Notes: generated by a model from the sequence alone, not told the origin. Counted from the stretch's first letter, positions 18,094-26,897 are shown. The stretch: DNA of 60,277 nucleotides from Novosphingobium pokkalii (GCF_014652855.1 NZ_BMZP01000018.1:1-60277), one strand, 5' to 3'. Made by a program: numbers and translations.

Positions 18094-18537
18094 TTAACCG
18101 CCGGCGCGCGCGCTCAGGATATCGACCTGGGCGCGGATCGGCGTGATGTCATAGCCGCCGGCCGCCGCCTTGGCCGCGATCTCGAACGGATTGGCGCCAT
18201 TGGCAGCCTGGGCCAGCGCCCACAGCAGCGTCGATCGCGTGCCGGAACGGCAATAGGCCAGCACCGGCGCATCGCCGACCTGGGCCAGCGCCTGTTGCAG
18301 GGCTTCCACCTGCGGCATCGAAAAGCCGGCATGGGTTACGGGAATGGCGACATAGGCGATCCCGGCGGCCTGCGCCGCAGCGGCGATCTCGGCGCCCGGA
18401 GTCTGGTCGTCGGACTCGTCCTCCGGACGGTTGTTGACGATCAGCGCCACGCCCAGGGCCTTGGCCGTGGCCACGTCGGCAACGGTGATCTGCGGGCTGG
18501 CCAGGAACTGGCTGTCGATCTGGCGGAACTGGGACAT
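18094..18537 (-). CDS. DUF442 / TIGR01244 phosphatase-like sulfur-transferase family protein
   Basis: 147-residue cytosolic protein with the tyrosine-phosphatase-like fold also found as the N-terminal domain of the Blh persulfide-dioxygenase fusion. The catalytic loop is CRSGTRSTLLWAL (Cys-x5-Arg), preceded by INNRPEDE-like IVNNRPEDESDDQTP. The ATG at 18537 fits the family start. It lies 52 bp downstream of terC on the same strand and may be cotranscribed. The natural substrate of free-standing members is not established; phosphatase and sulfur-transfer roles have both been proposed. Confidence 0.85.
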   Translation of the reverse strand: MSQFRQIDSQFLASPQITVADVATAKALGVALIVNNRPEDESDDQTPGAEIAAAAQAAGIAYVAIPVTHAGFSMPQVEALQQALAQVGDAPVLAYCRSGTRSTLLWALAQAANGANPFEIAAKAAAGGYDITPIRAQVDILSARAGG

Positions 18538-18589
18538 GGCAAGACCTTGTTGTGGGAAGGATGGGGGTAAAGGGCGGGCAACCGGACGA

Positions 18590-19381
18590 TCAGGGCGCGG
18601 AGCGCTTGCGCCGGCCGGCGATGTTGAGCAGTTCGACGAACACCGAAAAGCCCATCGCGGCATAGATATAGCCCTTGGGAATGTGCACGCCAAAGCCATC
18701 GGCGAGCAGCACCAGGCCGATCATCACCAGGAATGCCAGTGCCAGCATCACCAGCGAGGGATTGCGCTCGATGAAGCGCGCCAGCGGGTCGGCCGCGAGC
18801 ATCATCAGCGAGACGGTGGTGATCACCGCCGCGATCATGATCGGGATCTGGTCGGTCATGCCCACCGCCGTCAGGATCGAGTCGATCGAGAACACCAGGT
18901 CCAGCGCGATGATCTGCGCGATCGTGGTGCCGAAGTTGGCCACGACTGCCTTGCCCGCGCCGGCATGGCCTTTTTGATCGAGCTGTTCGCCACTCGGTTC
19001 GGGGTCGAGGGTGTGGTGGATTTCCTTGGTCGCCTTCCACAGCAGGAACAGCCCGCCGGCCACCAGAATCAGGTCACGGCCCGAGAACGCGGTCTCGAAC
19101 GTGGGTTCGCCATGGGCGCCCGGCGCGCCGGTGAGGCCAAGGTCGAACAGCGGCGCCTGCAAAGTCACGATCCAGCCGATCAGCGACAGCAGCCCCAGCC
19201 GCAGCACGAGCGCCAGCGCCAGTCCGATGCGCCGGGCGCGCGCCTGCTGGTGCTCGGGCAGCTTGTTGGAAAGGATCGCGATGAACACCAGGTTGTCGAT
19301 GCCGAGCACGATTTCCAGCAGCACCAGGGTGATGAAGGCTGCCCAAGTCTGCGGGTCGGAGAGAAGAGCGACAAGGTCCAT
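18590..19381 (-). CDS. TerC family integral membrane protein
   Basis: Inner-membrane protein of the TerC family, linked to tellurite resistance and to metal (manganese) export during protein secretion. 263 residues with about seven hydrophobic helices. Signatures: EIVLGIDNLVFIAILSNKLP in helix 1-2, and ALDLVFSIDSILTAVGMTDQ, where the paired acidic residues in the membrane mark the metal path. A cytosolic charged loop (EIHHTLDPEPSGEQLDQKGH) separates the two halves. ATG 19381 opens directly with the first helix. The DUF442 gene follows at 52 bp. Confidence 0.92.
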   Translation of the reverse strand: MDLVALLSDPQTWAAFITLVLLEIVLGIDNLVFIAILSNKLPEHQQARARRIGLALALVLRLGLLSLIGWIVTLQAPLFDLGLTGAPGAHGEPTFETAFSGRDLILVAGGLFLLWKATKEIHHTLDPEPSGEQLDQKGHAGAGKAVVANFGTTIAQIIALDLVFSIDSILTAVGMTDQIPIMIAAVITTVSLMMLAADPLARFIERNPSLVMLALAFLVMIGLVLLADGFGVHIPKGYIYAAMGFSVFVELLNIAGRRKRSAP

Positions 19382-19663
19382 GTGCGCGCTTGTGCCGGAT
19401 CGTTCAGGCCCCGGCAAGGCGATTGCCGGCACAAAGCGCGGCACTTATGTCACGAATTGTGGCTGCAACCGATATTTTGCGATTGAATCGCGTATGCCCG
19501 TCGATTCCGTTCGCGCATCGCCTTTTTTTTCGTTATAGTCTTTCGCGCAATGGAGAGGGCCGGCCCTAAAGCCCGGCACGTTGTCCTTGTCGTGCCTCTG
19601 GTCTCCGCGTCCGGCCAGTGGCGCCAGGAAATTTGGGGCGGATTGTAAGGTTAATTGGGTTTT

Positions 19664-20434
19664 ATGGGTTTTGACAGAGGGCGGCGTGGTCGCGGACGCG
19701 ACAAGCGCGACGGTTTCGGCGACGACGGCGGTTTCGATCCCTACGGCGGTGGCGGCGGTTTTGGCGGCGGCTACGATCGCGGTGGCTTCGGCGGTGGTGA
19801 CCGCGGTGGCTTCGGCGGTGGCAATCGCGGCGGCTTCGGCGGCGGCGACCGCGGTGGTTTTGGCGGCGGTGATCGCGGCGGCTTCGGCGGCGGCAATCGC
19901 GGCGGTGGCGGCGGCTTCGGCGGCCCGCGCGGCGGTGGCATGCCTGCCCAGGTGGTTGGCACCGGCAAGGGCGTCGTCAAGTTCTTCAACGGCCAGAAGG
20001 GCTTCGGCTTCATTCAGCGTGAAGACGGCGGTGAAGACGTGTTCGTCCACATCAGCGCCGTGGAACGCGCCGGCCTCGAAGGCCTGGCCGAAGGCCAGAC
20101 GCTCGAGTTCAACCTGGTCGATCGCGGTGGCAAGATCTCTGCCGCCGACCTCCAGGTCGTTGGCGACGTGATCCCCGTGGCGGCCAAGCCGGCTGCCCCG
20201 CAGCGCCAGCTCACCGGTGAGAAGGCCACCGGCACGGTCAAGTTCTTCAACAGCATGAAGGGCTTTGGCTTCATCACCCGCGACGACGGCCAGCCCGACG
20301 CTTTCGTGCACATCAGCGCGGTGGAGCGTTCCGGCCTGCGCGAGCTGAACGAAGGCGACAAGCTGGAGTTCGATCTCGAAGTTGATCGACGAGGCAAGCA
20401 CTCGGCGGTCAACCTGGTGCCGCGCCAGGATTGA
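19664..20434 (+). CDS. Double cold-shock-domain protein with Gly/Arg-rich N-terminus
   Basis: RNA/DNA-binding protein of 256 residues. The first 95 residues are a low-complexity RGG-type region with repeated DRGGFGGG/NRGGFGGG units and a basic start (RGRRGRGRDKRD). Two cold-shock domains follow: GVVKFFNGQKGFGFIQREDG ... DVFVHISAVERAGL, and GTVKFFNSMKGFGFITRDDG ... AFVHISAVERSGL, each with intact RNP1 and RNP2. Alphaproteobacteria often have double-domain cold-shock proteins; the long RGG tail is more reminiscent of eukaryotic RNA-binding proteins. ATG 19664 is used; a TTG nine bases upstream is an alternative. A long leader (from about 19540) may fold and regulate it. Confidence 0.93.
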   Translation: MGFDRGRRGRGRDKRDGFGDDGGFDPYGGGGGFGGGYDRGGFGGGDRGGFGGGNRGGFGGGDRGGFGGGDRGGFGGGNRGGGGGFGGPRGGGMPAQVVGTGKGVVKFFNGQKGFGFIQREDGGEDVFVHISAVERAGLEGLAEGQTLEFNLVDRGGKISAADLQVVGDVIPVAAKPAAPQRQLTGEKATGTVKFFNSMKGFGFITRDDGQPDAFVHISAVERSGLRELNEGDKLEFDLEVDRRGKHSAVNLVPRQD

Positions 20435-20447
20435 TCCCGGCCGCATA

Positions 20448-20476
20448 GCCCCTTGGGTCTGCTTGACCCCAGGGGC
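20448..20476 (+). terminator. Hairpin after the cold-shock gene
   Basis: GCCCCTTGGGTC (20448-20459) pairs with GACCCCAGGGGC (20465-20476), one mismatch, five-base loop. Only a short T-stretch follows, so its efficiency is uncertain. Confidence 0.7.
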
Positions 20477-20499
20477 CTTGCATCACCACATACGCGTGC

Positions 20500-20535
20500 A
20501 AATGGCGGTCCGCTGGGCCGCCATTTGTCGTTTTG
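20500..20535 (+). terminator. Second hairpin before argD (terminator or attenuator)
   Basis: AAATGGCGG (20500-20508) pairs with CCGCCATTT (20518-20526), then GTCGTTTT. It lies 54 bp before the argD start and could be a second terminator or a leader control element of the arginine genes. Confidence 0.65.
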
Positions 20536-20588
20536 CAGCCTTTCCCGTTCCGAACACCTTTTCCTTGGAATCCACAGGAGCACTGCCC

Positions 20589-21785
20589 ATGTCCATCACC
20601 CCGCTCATGCCCGTCTATCCCCGGTGTGGCGTGCGTCCGGTGCGCGGCGAACACTGCCACCTGATTTCCGAAGACGGCACCCGCTATCTCGATTTCGCCA
20701 GCGGCATCGCGGTCAACCTGCTGGGCCACTCGCACCCGCACCTGATCGGCGCGATCCAGCGCCAGGCCGAAACGCTGATGCACGTGTCCAACCTCTATGG
20801 CAGCCCGCAGGGCGAAGCCCTGGCGCAGCGCCTGGTGGACCTGACTTTCGCCGACACGGTGTTCTTCACCAATTCCGGCGCGGAAGCGGTGGAATGCGCG
20901 ATCAAGACGGCGCGTGCCTATCACCAGTATCACGGCCAGGCGCCCGAACGCTTCGAGATCATCACCTATCGCAATGCCTTCCACGGCCGCACGATGGGCA
21001 CGATCAGCGCATCGGACCAGGAAAAGATGCACAAGGGCTTCCTGCCGATCCTGCCCGGCTTCCACTATGTCGATTTCGACGATCTGGAAGCGACCAGGGC
21101 GCTGATCGGCCCGCACACCGCCGGCATCCTGGTCGAACCGATCCAGGGCGAAGGCGGCATTCGCGAAGGCAGCGAGGCTTTCATCAAGGGCCTGCGCGCG
21201 CTGTGCGACGAGCACGGCCTGATGCTGATCTTCGACGAAGTGCAGTGCGGCGTTGCCCGCAGCGGCACGATGTTCGCCTATGAGCAGTATGGCGTGGCGC
21301 CGGATATCATGGCGATCGCCAAGGGCATCGGCGGCGGCTTCCCGCTGGGCGCCTGCCTGGCCACCGAACAGGCGGCGCGCGGTATGGTGTTCGGCACCCA
21401 CGGCAGCACGTATGGCGGCAACCCGCTGGCCATGGCCGCCGGCAATGCCGTGCTCGACGTGGTCGCCACGCCCGAATTCCTGGCCCAGGTGCGCGCCACG
21501 GGCGATCGCCTCAAGGCGCGGCTCGAACAGTTCATCGGCAACTATCCCGATCTGTTCGAACTGGTGCGCGGCAAGGGCCTGATGCTGGGCGTGAAGTGCA
21601 AGATGGAACCGCGTCCGTTCGTGGCCCACATGCGCGACAATCACCAGTTGCTCGCGGTTTCGGCCGGCGACATGACGTTCCGCGTCCTGCCGCCGCTGGT
21701 GATCGACGACAGCCACATCGATGAATTCATGGACAAGCTTTCGGCCGCCGCGGCCAGCTATGTTCCTCCGGCTCCTGCGGCGTGA
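20589..21785 (+). CDS. argD: Acetylornithine aminotransferase
   Basis: PLP enzyme of arginine synthesis (N-acetylglutamate semialdehyde to N-acetylornithine), which may double in lysine synthesis. 398 residues. Class III aminotransferase features: FFTNSGAEAVECAIKTARAY, the FDEVQCGVARSGTMFAYE segment with the PLP-binding Asp, and the Schiff-base lysine in IMAIAKGIGGGFPLGACLA. ATG 20589 follows an AGGAG-like site (CACAGGAGCAC). argF starts 11 bases after its stop, so the two form an operon with hslO. Confidence 0.95.
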   Translation: MSITPLMPVYPRCGVRPVRGEHCHLISEDGTRYLDFASGIAVNLLGHSHPHLIGAIQRQAETLMHVSNLYGSPQGEALAQRLVDLTFADTVFFTNSGAEAVECAIKTARAYHQYHGQAPERFEIITYRNAFHGRTMGTISASDQEKMHKGFLPILPGFHYVDFDDLEATRALIGPHTAGILVEPIQGEGGIREGSEAFIKGLRALCDEHGLMLIFDEVQCGVARSGTMFAYEQYGVAPDIMAIAKGIGGGFPLGACLATEQAARGMVFGTHGSTYGGNPLAMAAGNAVLDVVATPEFLAQVRATGDRLKARLEQFIGNYPDLFELVRGKGLMLGVKCKMEPRPFVAHMRDNHQLLAVSAGDMTFRVLPPLVIDDSHIDEFMDKLSAAAASYVPPAPAA

Positions 21786-21796
21786 GACGACCGGCG

Positions 21797-22723
21797 ATGA
21801 CCAGGCATTTCCTCAATCTTTCCGATGCCGGCGGCGATGCCGTCGCCGCGATGCTCAACGACGCGCTCGATCGCAAGGCGGCCCGCGCCGCCTGGCCCAA
21901 GGGCAAGGCCGATGCCGACGCCCCGCTGGCCGGGCACGTGCTGGCGATGGTGTTCGAGAAGAATTCCACCCGCACCCGCGTCTCGTTCGACGTGGCGATG
22001 CGCCAGCTTGGCGGCTCGGCGCTGATTCTCGATGCCGGCACCACGCAGTTGGGCCGGGGCGAGACGATTGCCGACACTGCGCGCGTGCTCAGCCGCATGG
22101 CCGACGCGATCATGCTGCGCACCGACGATCACGCCAAGGTCGAGGAACTGGCCCACTATGCCAGCGTTCCTGTCATCAATGGCCTTACCGACCTGTCTCA
22201 TCCCTGCCAGATCATGGCCGATCTCCTGACCGTGATCGAGCATGGCAAGGCCCTGCCTGGGCTGGAAGTGGCCTGGCTGGGCGATGGCAACAACGTGCTG
22301 CATTCGATCGTGGAAGCCGCCGGCCTGATGAAGTTCAACGTCCGCATCGGCGTGCCCGAAGGCTATGACTGCGATGCGGGCTTCGTCGCCCGCGCGCAGG
22401 CGCAAGGTGCGCGTATCACCATCACGCGCGATGCGGCAGAGGCGGTTGCGGGGGCAGACATCGTCGTCACCGACACTTGGATCTCGATGGGCCAGGCCCA
22501 TGCCGAGGCCAAGCTGGCCGCCATGGCGCCGTTCCAGGTGAACGAGGCGCTGATGGCCCAGGCCAAGGGCGATGCGCTGTTCCTGCATTGCCTGCCCGCC
22601 CACCGCAACGAAGAGGTTACCGATGCGGTGATCGATGGCCCGCGTTCGGTGGTGTGGGACGAGGCCGAAAACCGCATCCATGCGCAGAAATCCGTGCTGC
22701 GCTGGGCCTTTGGCCAGATCTGA
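21797..22723 (+). CDS. argF: Ornithine carbamoyltransferase
   Basis: Makes citrulline from ornithine and carbamoyl phosphate, 308 residues, cytosolic trimer. The carbamoyl-phosphate loop is FEKNSTRTRVSFDVAM (STRTR), the second site HPCQIMADLLT, and the ornithine-binding HCLPAHRNEEVTDAVIDG carries the HCLP motif. ATG 21797 is the canonical start; an in-frame GTG at 21782 overlaps the argD stop. Second gene of argD-argF-hslO, so two consecutive arginine steps are coexpressed. Confidence 0.97.
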   Translation: MTRHFLNLSDAGGDAVAAMLNDALDRKAARAAWPKGKADADAPLAGHVLAMVFEKNSTRTRVSFDVAMRQLGGSALILDAGTTQLGRGETIADTARVLSRMADAIMLRTDDHAKVEELAHYASVPVINGLTDLSHPCQIMADLLTVIEHGKALPGLEVAWLGDGNNVLHSIVEAAGLMKFNVRIGVPEGYDCDAGFVARAQAQGARITITRDAAEAVAGADIVVTDTWISMGQAHAEAKLAAMAPFQVNEALMAQAKGDALFLHCLPAHRNEEVTDAVIDGPRSVVWDEAENRIHAQKSVLRWAFGQI

Positions 22724-22752
22724 CACTCCCATTTCCGATACCGAAAGAGTCC

Positions 22753-23649
22753 ATGACCGAACAAGCCGAAACCGGATTTGACCAAGTGCTGCAATTCACC
22801 GTTCCCGCGCGCGATGCGCGGGGGCGGGTGGTGCGGCTCGGGCCTGTGCTCGACACCGTGCTCTCGGCGCATGCCTATCCCGCGCCGATCCGCAATCTGC
22901 TGGCCGAGGCGCTGGCCCTGACCGCGCTGCTCGGCGCCCTGCTCAAGGACGACGACGGCCAGCTCACCATGCAGGCCCAGACCCAGGACGGCGTGGTCGA
23001 TCTGCTGGTCTGCGACTATCGCGGTGGCGAGCTGCGCGGCTATGTCCGCCACGATCGCGCGCGGCTCGATGAACTGGGGCCGCATCCCTCGCTCCACGCC
23101 CTGTTCGGCGACGGCTATCTGGCGATCACGTTTGACCTCGCCAGCAGCGACCAGCGCTACCAGGGTATCGTGCCGCTGGAAGGGGATAGCCTGGCACGCG
23201 CCTGCGAGAGTTATTTCTTCCAGTCGGAACAGGTGCCCACCCTGATTCGCGTCGGCGTGCATCACGACAATGGCCGCACGGTTGCCGGTGCCCTGCTCGT
23301 GCAGCACCTGCCCGATGGCGAGGAAGGGCGCGAGCGCCTGCACGCCCGGCTCGATCATCCCGAATGGGAGCATGTTGCCGCGCTGGCCGGCTCGCTCAGC
23401 GAAGAGGAGCTGACCGATCCGGCGCTTGGGCTGGAAAGCCTGGTCTGGCGGCTGTTCCACGAGGAAACCGAAGTGCGCGTGGCACGCGGCACGAGCCTGT
23501 CGCGCGGCTGCCGCTGCACGGCGGAGCACTACCGCGACCTGCTCGCCCGCTTCGGGGCCGCCGAGCGCGCGGAAATGGCCAACGAGGATGGGCTGATCGT
23601 GGTCGATTGCGCGTTCTGCTCGAAAGAGTTTCCGCTCCGTTTCGATTGA
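22753..23649 (+). CDS. hslO: Redox-regulated chaperone Hsp33
   Basis: Holdase activated by oxidation: zinc release and disulfide formation expose its client-binding surface. 298 residues. The zinc/redox cysteines are present as SRGCRCTAEHY (CxC) and DCAFCSKEFPL (CxxC) in the C-terminal switch. The N-terminal domain shows LLGALLKDDDGQLTMQAQT and LLVCDYRGGELRGYVR. Its ATG lies 29 bases after argF; the argF-hslO neighbourhood is common in sphingomonads and suggests cotranscription, though the jobs are unrelated. Confidence 0.94.
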   Translation: MTEQAETGFDQVLQFTVPARDARGRVVRLGPVLDTVLSAHAYPAPIRNLLAEALALTALLGALLKDDDGQLTMQAQTQDGVVDLLVCDYRGGELRGYVRHDRARLDELGPHPSLHALFGDGYLAITFDLASSDQRYQGIVPLEGDSLARACESYFFQSEQVPTLIRVGVHHDNGRTVAGALLVQHLPDGEEGRERLHARLDHPEWEHVAALAGSLSEEELTDPALGLESLVWRLFHEETEVRVARGTSLSRGCRCTAEHYRDLLARFGAAERAEMANEDGLIVVDCAFCSKEFPLRFD

Positions 23650-23742
23650 CAACTATTTTCGCGGTGCAAGGCTTCAATCGCGGCAGCGTTGCTCTATATT
23701 GCTTCCAGTTGCCGCAGGGCCTGCGGCAGCGATGGAGGGTTG

Positions 23743-24171
23743 ATGATGACGGTCCGTGCTGCACTGCGCCGCGCCAGCGCCGCAGCCATCCTGTTTTCGG
23801 CACTGGCCTGGGCCCCCGCCGCCGATGCCGAACGCGGCGGCATGACCCTGGCCATGCTGGACCGCATCGCACCGGGCCAATGGCAGGTCCGCACCCGCGA
23901 AACCGGTGGCTTCGACGGCCGTTTGTGCCTGGCGGAAGGACGCCCCCTGCTGCAATTGCGCCATCCCGGCCAGTCCTGTCGCCAGTTCGTCGTGCAGGAT
24001 GAGCCCGACGCGGTTTCGGTCAGCTATACCTGCGGGCCGGCCGGATCGGGCCTGACCCGCATTCGCTTCGAGAACGAGCAGCTTCTCCAGATCGAGGCGC
24101 AGGGCATTGCCCGTGGCTTGCCCTTCGCGTTCAACGCCGAAGCCCGCCGCATGGGCAGTTGCAGCCACTGA
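23743..24171 (+). CDS. Small exported protein, probably DUF3617-like
   Basis: 142-residue exported protein. The start is at tandem ATGs (23743/23746) after GGAGGG. A signal peptide (AAILFSALAWAPAADA) is followed by a domain opening with IAPGQWQVRTRE and containing three later cysteines (LCLAEG, QSCRQF, YTCGPAG) plus a final GSCSH. The x-PGxWxVRT opening and Cys pattern resemble the DUF3617 family of periplasmic proteins in sphingomonads. Function is unknown and the family call is tentative. It lies alone between hslO and queC. Confidence 0.75.
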   Translation: MMTVRAALRRASAAAILFSALAWAPAADAERGGMTLAMLDRIAPGQWQVRTRETGGFDGRLCLAEGRPLLQLRHPGQSCRQFVVQDEPDAVSVSYTCGPAGSGLTRIRFENEQLLQIEAQGIARGLPFAFNAEARRMGSCSH

Positions 24172-24223
24172 CACGGTCCTGCGGGGCTTGCCTGCGCGCG
24201 GCGAGGGGGCTAGCCCCAAGACC

Positions 24224-24937
24224 ATGAACGAACCTGTCTTGTCTTCATCGCGGGATGCGGCTGATGCGCCGCTTGCCGTTGTCCTGCTGTCCGGCGGGCT
24301 GGATTCCATGGTCTGCGCCGCGCTGGCGCAAGAGCAGGGCTTTCGCGTCCTCGCCCTGACGATCGATTACAACCAGCGCCACCGCGTGGAACTGGAAGCG
24401 GCCAAGGTCATTGCCGCGCGGCTCCAGGTGGAGCGGCACGTGATTCTGCCGCTCGATCTGCGCCAGTTCGGCGGATCGGCGCTGACCGCCGCGATCGACG
24501 TGCCCAAGGACGGGCTGACCGACGATGTCCCGATCACCTATGTGCCGGCGCGCAACCTGGTGTTCCTGTCGCTGGCGCTGGCCTGGGCAGAAGCGGCCGG
24601 GGCGAATGCCTTGTTCATCGGGGTGAACGCGCTCGACTATTCCGGCTATCCCGATTGCCGCCCCGAATTCATCCATGGGTTCGAGGGGCTGGCGCGGGTG
24701 GCCACCAAGGTTGGCAGCCAGGGCGGCACGGTGACGGTCCACGCCCCGTTGCAGCATCTCAAGAAATCGGAAATCGCGCAGGAAGCGGCGCGGCTTGGCC
24801 TCGATGCCGGGGAAAGCTGGTCCTGCTACGATCCGCTGCCCGATGGGCGGGCCTGCGGTGAATGCGATAGCTGCCGCCTCCGCAAGGCCGGCTTTGCCGA
24901 AGCCGGGTTGACCGACGGGACGCGCTACGGCGCCTGA
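24224..24937 (+). CDS. queC: 7-cyano-7-deazaguanine synthase
   Basis: ATP-dependent conversion of 7-carboxy-7-deazaguanine to preQ0, on the queuosine path. 237 residues. The PP-loop is VVLLSGGLDSMVCAALAQ, the substrate region has IGVNALDYSGYPDCRPEFI, and the zinc site is CYDPLPDGRACGECDSCRLR (four Cys). Other que genes are not in the window. ATG 24224 opens after a short unconserved tail; the following terminator is strong. Confidence 0.96.
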   Translation: MNEPVLSSSRDAADAPLAVVLLSGGLDSMVCAALAQEQGFRVLALTIDYNQRHRVELEAAKVIAARLQVERHVILPLDLRQFGGSALTAAIDVPKDGLTDDVPITYVPARNLVFLSLALAWAEAAGANALFIGVNALDYSGYPDCRPEFIHGFEGLARVATKVGSQGGTVTVHAPLQHLKKSEIAQEAARLGLDAGESWSCYDPLPDGRACGECDSCRLRKAGFAEAGLTDGTRYGA

Positions 24938-24960
24938 CCTGCGGTTTCACGCAGTCAACA

Positions 24961-24999
24961 AAAAGGGGATGCACCGGGTGGCCGGTGCATCCCCTTTTT
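24961..24999. terminator. Strong bidirectional terminator
   Basis: A 17-bp perfect stem, AAAAGGGGATGCACCGG (24961-24977) with its complement at 24982-24998, has a four-base loop and T-runs both ways. It serves queC and the convergent sodC. Confidence 0.95.
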
Positions 25000-25014
25000 C
25001 GTGAACGCATTTCG

Positions 25015-25602
25015 TTACTGGCGGACGAACACGCCGCAGGCAAGGCGAGCACCGCTGTTGCCGCTGGGATCGGTCTTGTAGTCATCGGGCGCAGCGTGGA
25101 TGATCAGCGCGGTGCCATCGGCGTCGAACAGCGCCGGGCCGGTCATGTCCGCACCACCGCGCAGCGCGAAGTCGAGCGCGCCGGTTCCATCGGGGCCGAC
25201 GGTCAGGTTGGTGAGGTCGCCCAGATGCGAGCCGGCCGGGTTTTCCGCGCCGTGCTGGTGACCATCGGGATTGAGGTGGCCGCCGGCGGTGGTGAAGCCG
25301 GGCGCATCGCACTTGCCCACGGTGTGCAGGTGAATGCCGTGTACGCCCGGCGGCAGGCCCTTGGCATCGACATGGACGCGGAAGCCATCCGGCCCCTGCA
25401 ACAGTTCGGCCGTGCCGGCGCTGGCGCCGCTGGCCAGCATCAGCGTGGCATTGGCCACGACCTGCGCCTTGGGCGCCGGGGTGCTGTGCATGCCCTGCAT
25501 GCCGCTTTCGCCGCAGGCGGCAAGCGCCAGCGGCAGCGCGCAGGCAAGGGTCAGCCGGGGAAAGGCTTGGGTCAGGCGGTGGGATGAAAGCAGGGCAGGC
25601 AT
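25015..25602 (-). CDS. sodC: Cu,Zn superoxide dismutase (lipoprotein)
   Basis: Periplasmic superoxide dismutase, 195 residues. A lipobox (LALAACGE) shows it is tethered to a membrane. Copper/zinc ligands: HGIHLHTVGKCDAPGFTTAG, GGHLNPDGHQHGAENPAGSH, and a late IIHAAPDDYKTDPSGNSGAR (HxxxDDY). The conserved disulfide Cys are in KCDAPG and RLACGVF. A GAGGAG ribosome site lies before the ATG at 25602. Single gene, convergent with queC. Confidence 0.95.
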   Translation of the reverse strand: MPALLSSHRLTQAFPRLTLACALPLALAACGESGMQGMHSTPAPKAQVVANATLMLASGASAGTAELLQGPDGFRVHVDAKGLPPGVHGIHLHTVGKCDAPGFTTAGGHLNPDGHQHGAENPAGSHLGDLTNLTVGPDGTGALDFALRGGADMTGPALFDADGTALIIHAAPDDYKTDPSGNSGARLACGVFVRQ

Positions 25603-25707
25603 CGCGGGATCTCCTCAGCTTGGCAAGGCAGGCGCGCGCATGGCCAGAGAGAGAGGAAGCGTGGGCCGGCGCGCTTCTGGAAACGGGCATTCATGATGCG
25701 GACAACG

Positions 25708-25734
25708 AAAAAGGGACCGGATTGCTCCGGTCCC
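25708..25734 (-). terminator. Intrinsic terminator after the OmpA-like gene
   Basis: On the minus strand GGGACCGGA, GCAA loop, TCCGGTCCC, then five T (plus-strand A-run 25708-25712, arms 25713-25721 and 25726-25734). A further GC-rich hairpin lies at 25760-25781 right behind the stop codon. Confidence 0.85.
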
Positions 25735-25787
25735 TCGTTCGTTTTGGGTTTTCGTAACCCGGCCCCGGATTGCCGGGGCCGTGCCAC

Positions 25788-26897
25788 TTAGTTGCCCGAA
25801 CCCGGACCGTAGGTGATTTCCACGCGACGGTTCTGGAGTTCGCGAACGCCGTCGGCGGTCGGAACGCGCGGGTTGGCTTCACCGAACGCCTGGCTGGTGA
25901 TCGACGACGCCGGGATGCCGTGCGAGGTCAGGTAAGCCTGGACCGATTCGTTACGACGTGCGGACAGGCCAAGGTTGTACTTGGGCGAGCCCGAACGGTC
26001 GGTGTAGCCGGCCAGCATGATCGGAACAGTCTGGCAATTGCCGTACTGGGTGATCGCGTTGTCCAGGATGGTGGCCGCTTCCGGCGTGATGTCCGACTTG
26101 TTCCAGTCGAAGAACACGATGTACGGGCCCTTGTTGCACACCGGCGGCGGAGGCGGCGGCGGCGGGGGCGGCGGGGGAGGCGGCGGCGGGGGCGGCGGCG
26201 GCGGCGGGGGCGGCGGCGGAGCCGGCTCTTCACCACCGAAGTTGTAGGTCAGCGTGCCCAGGATCGAGTGCGAGCGCCAGCGGGTCGAGAAGTCCGAACC
26301 GGCGAATTCGCCGCTGGTGCCAACCAGGTTGACGTCGCTGACGTTGAAGAAGCGATACTTCAGACCCACGTCAACGTGCTTGCTGAGCGGAGCGCGCACA
26401 CCGGCGATGACCTGCCAAGCGAACTTGGTCTGCGAGTCATCGACGCCACCCAGGTCGGCGGCGAACACGTTGTACTTCACCTTGGCAACACCGGCACCAC
26501 CGCCGATGAAGCCCTGAAGGCCATCGTCATCGCCGAAGTCGAGCAGGCCGTTGACCATGAAGCTCAGGGCGCTGCCGTGGCCGGCAAGCGTACCCGAGTC
26601 ACGGGTGTATTCGGTGCCCGAGGTGTTGTCGCGCAGCTTGTCGGCGCGAGCGCGGCGATAGCTGGCTTCGGTTTCGAGGCGGAAGCCACCGAAATCGTAA
26701 CCAACGATGGCGCCGAAATCGTAGCCGGTCTTGCTGTCATAAGTGGCAGCATTGCTGGTGCCAGCCACGGCAACGTCGGCATCTTCGACCAGCATTGCGC
26801 CGCCGTCGCCTTCCACATACCAGCTCTTGCTCTTGGCAAGCGCGGGCGTCGCCAGTGCGCTTGATGCCAAGGCAACGCCCAGGATCAGTTTCCGCAT
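25788..26897 (-). CDS. OmpA-family outer membrane protein with polyproline linker
   Basis: Major-porin type outer membrane protein, 369 residues. Signal peptide (MRKLILGVALASSALATPALA), then an eight-stranded barrel domain (WYVEGDGGAMLVEDADVAV ... LGTLTYNFGG). A linker of 26 consecutive prolines (26142-26219) precedes the peptidoglycan-binding OmpA domain: YIVFFDWNKSDITPEAATIL, then GYTDRSGSPKYNLGLSARRN, and NRRVEITYG at the end. The TDxxG...NxxLSxxRA-type binding residues are present. ATG 26897 is chosen for the signal peptide. The length of the proline run is exceptional and slippage-prone. Confidence 0.95.
   Translation of the reverse strand: MRKLILGVALASSALATPALAKSKSWYVEGDGGAMLVEDADVAVAGTSNAATYDSKTGYDFGAIVGYDFGGFRLETEASYRRARADKLRDNTSGTEYTRDSGTLAGHGSALSFMVNGLLDFGDDDGLQGFIGGGAGVAKVKYNVFAADLGGVDDSQTKFAWQVIAGVRAPLSKHVDVGLKYRFFNVSDVNLVGTSGEFAGSDFSTRWRSHSILGTLTYNFGGEEPAPPPPPPPPPPPPPPPPPPPPPPPPPPVCNKGPYIVFFDWNKSDITPEAATILDNAITQYGNCQTVPIMLAGYTDRSGSPKYNLGLSARRNESVQAYLTSHGIPASSITSQAFGEANPRVPTADGVRELQNRRVEITYGPGSGN

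Noticed and set aside
26142..26219. Polyglycine frame on the plus strand
   Set aside because: It is the complement of the proline codons of the OmpA-like linker, not a separate gene.
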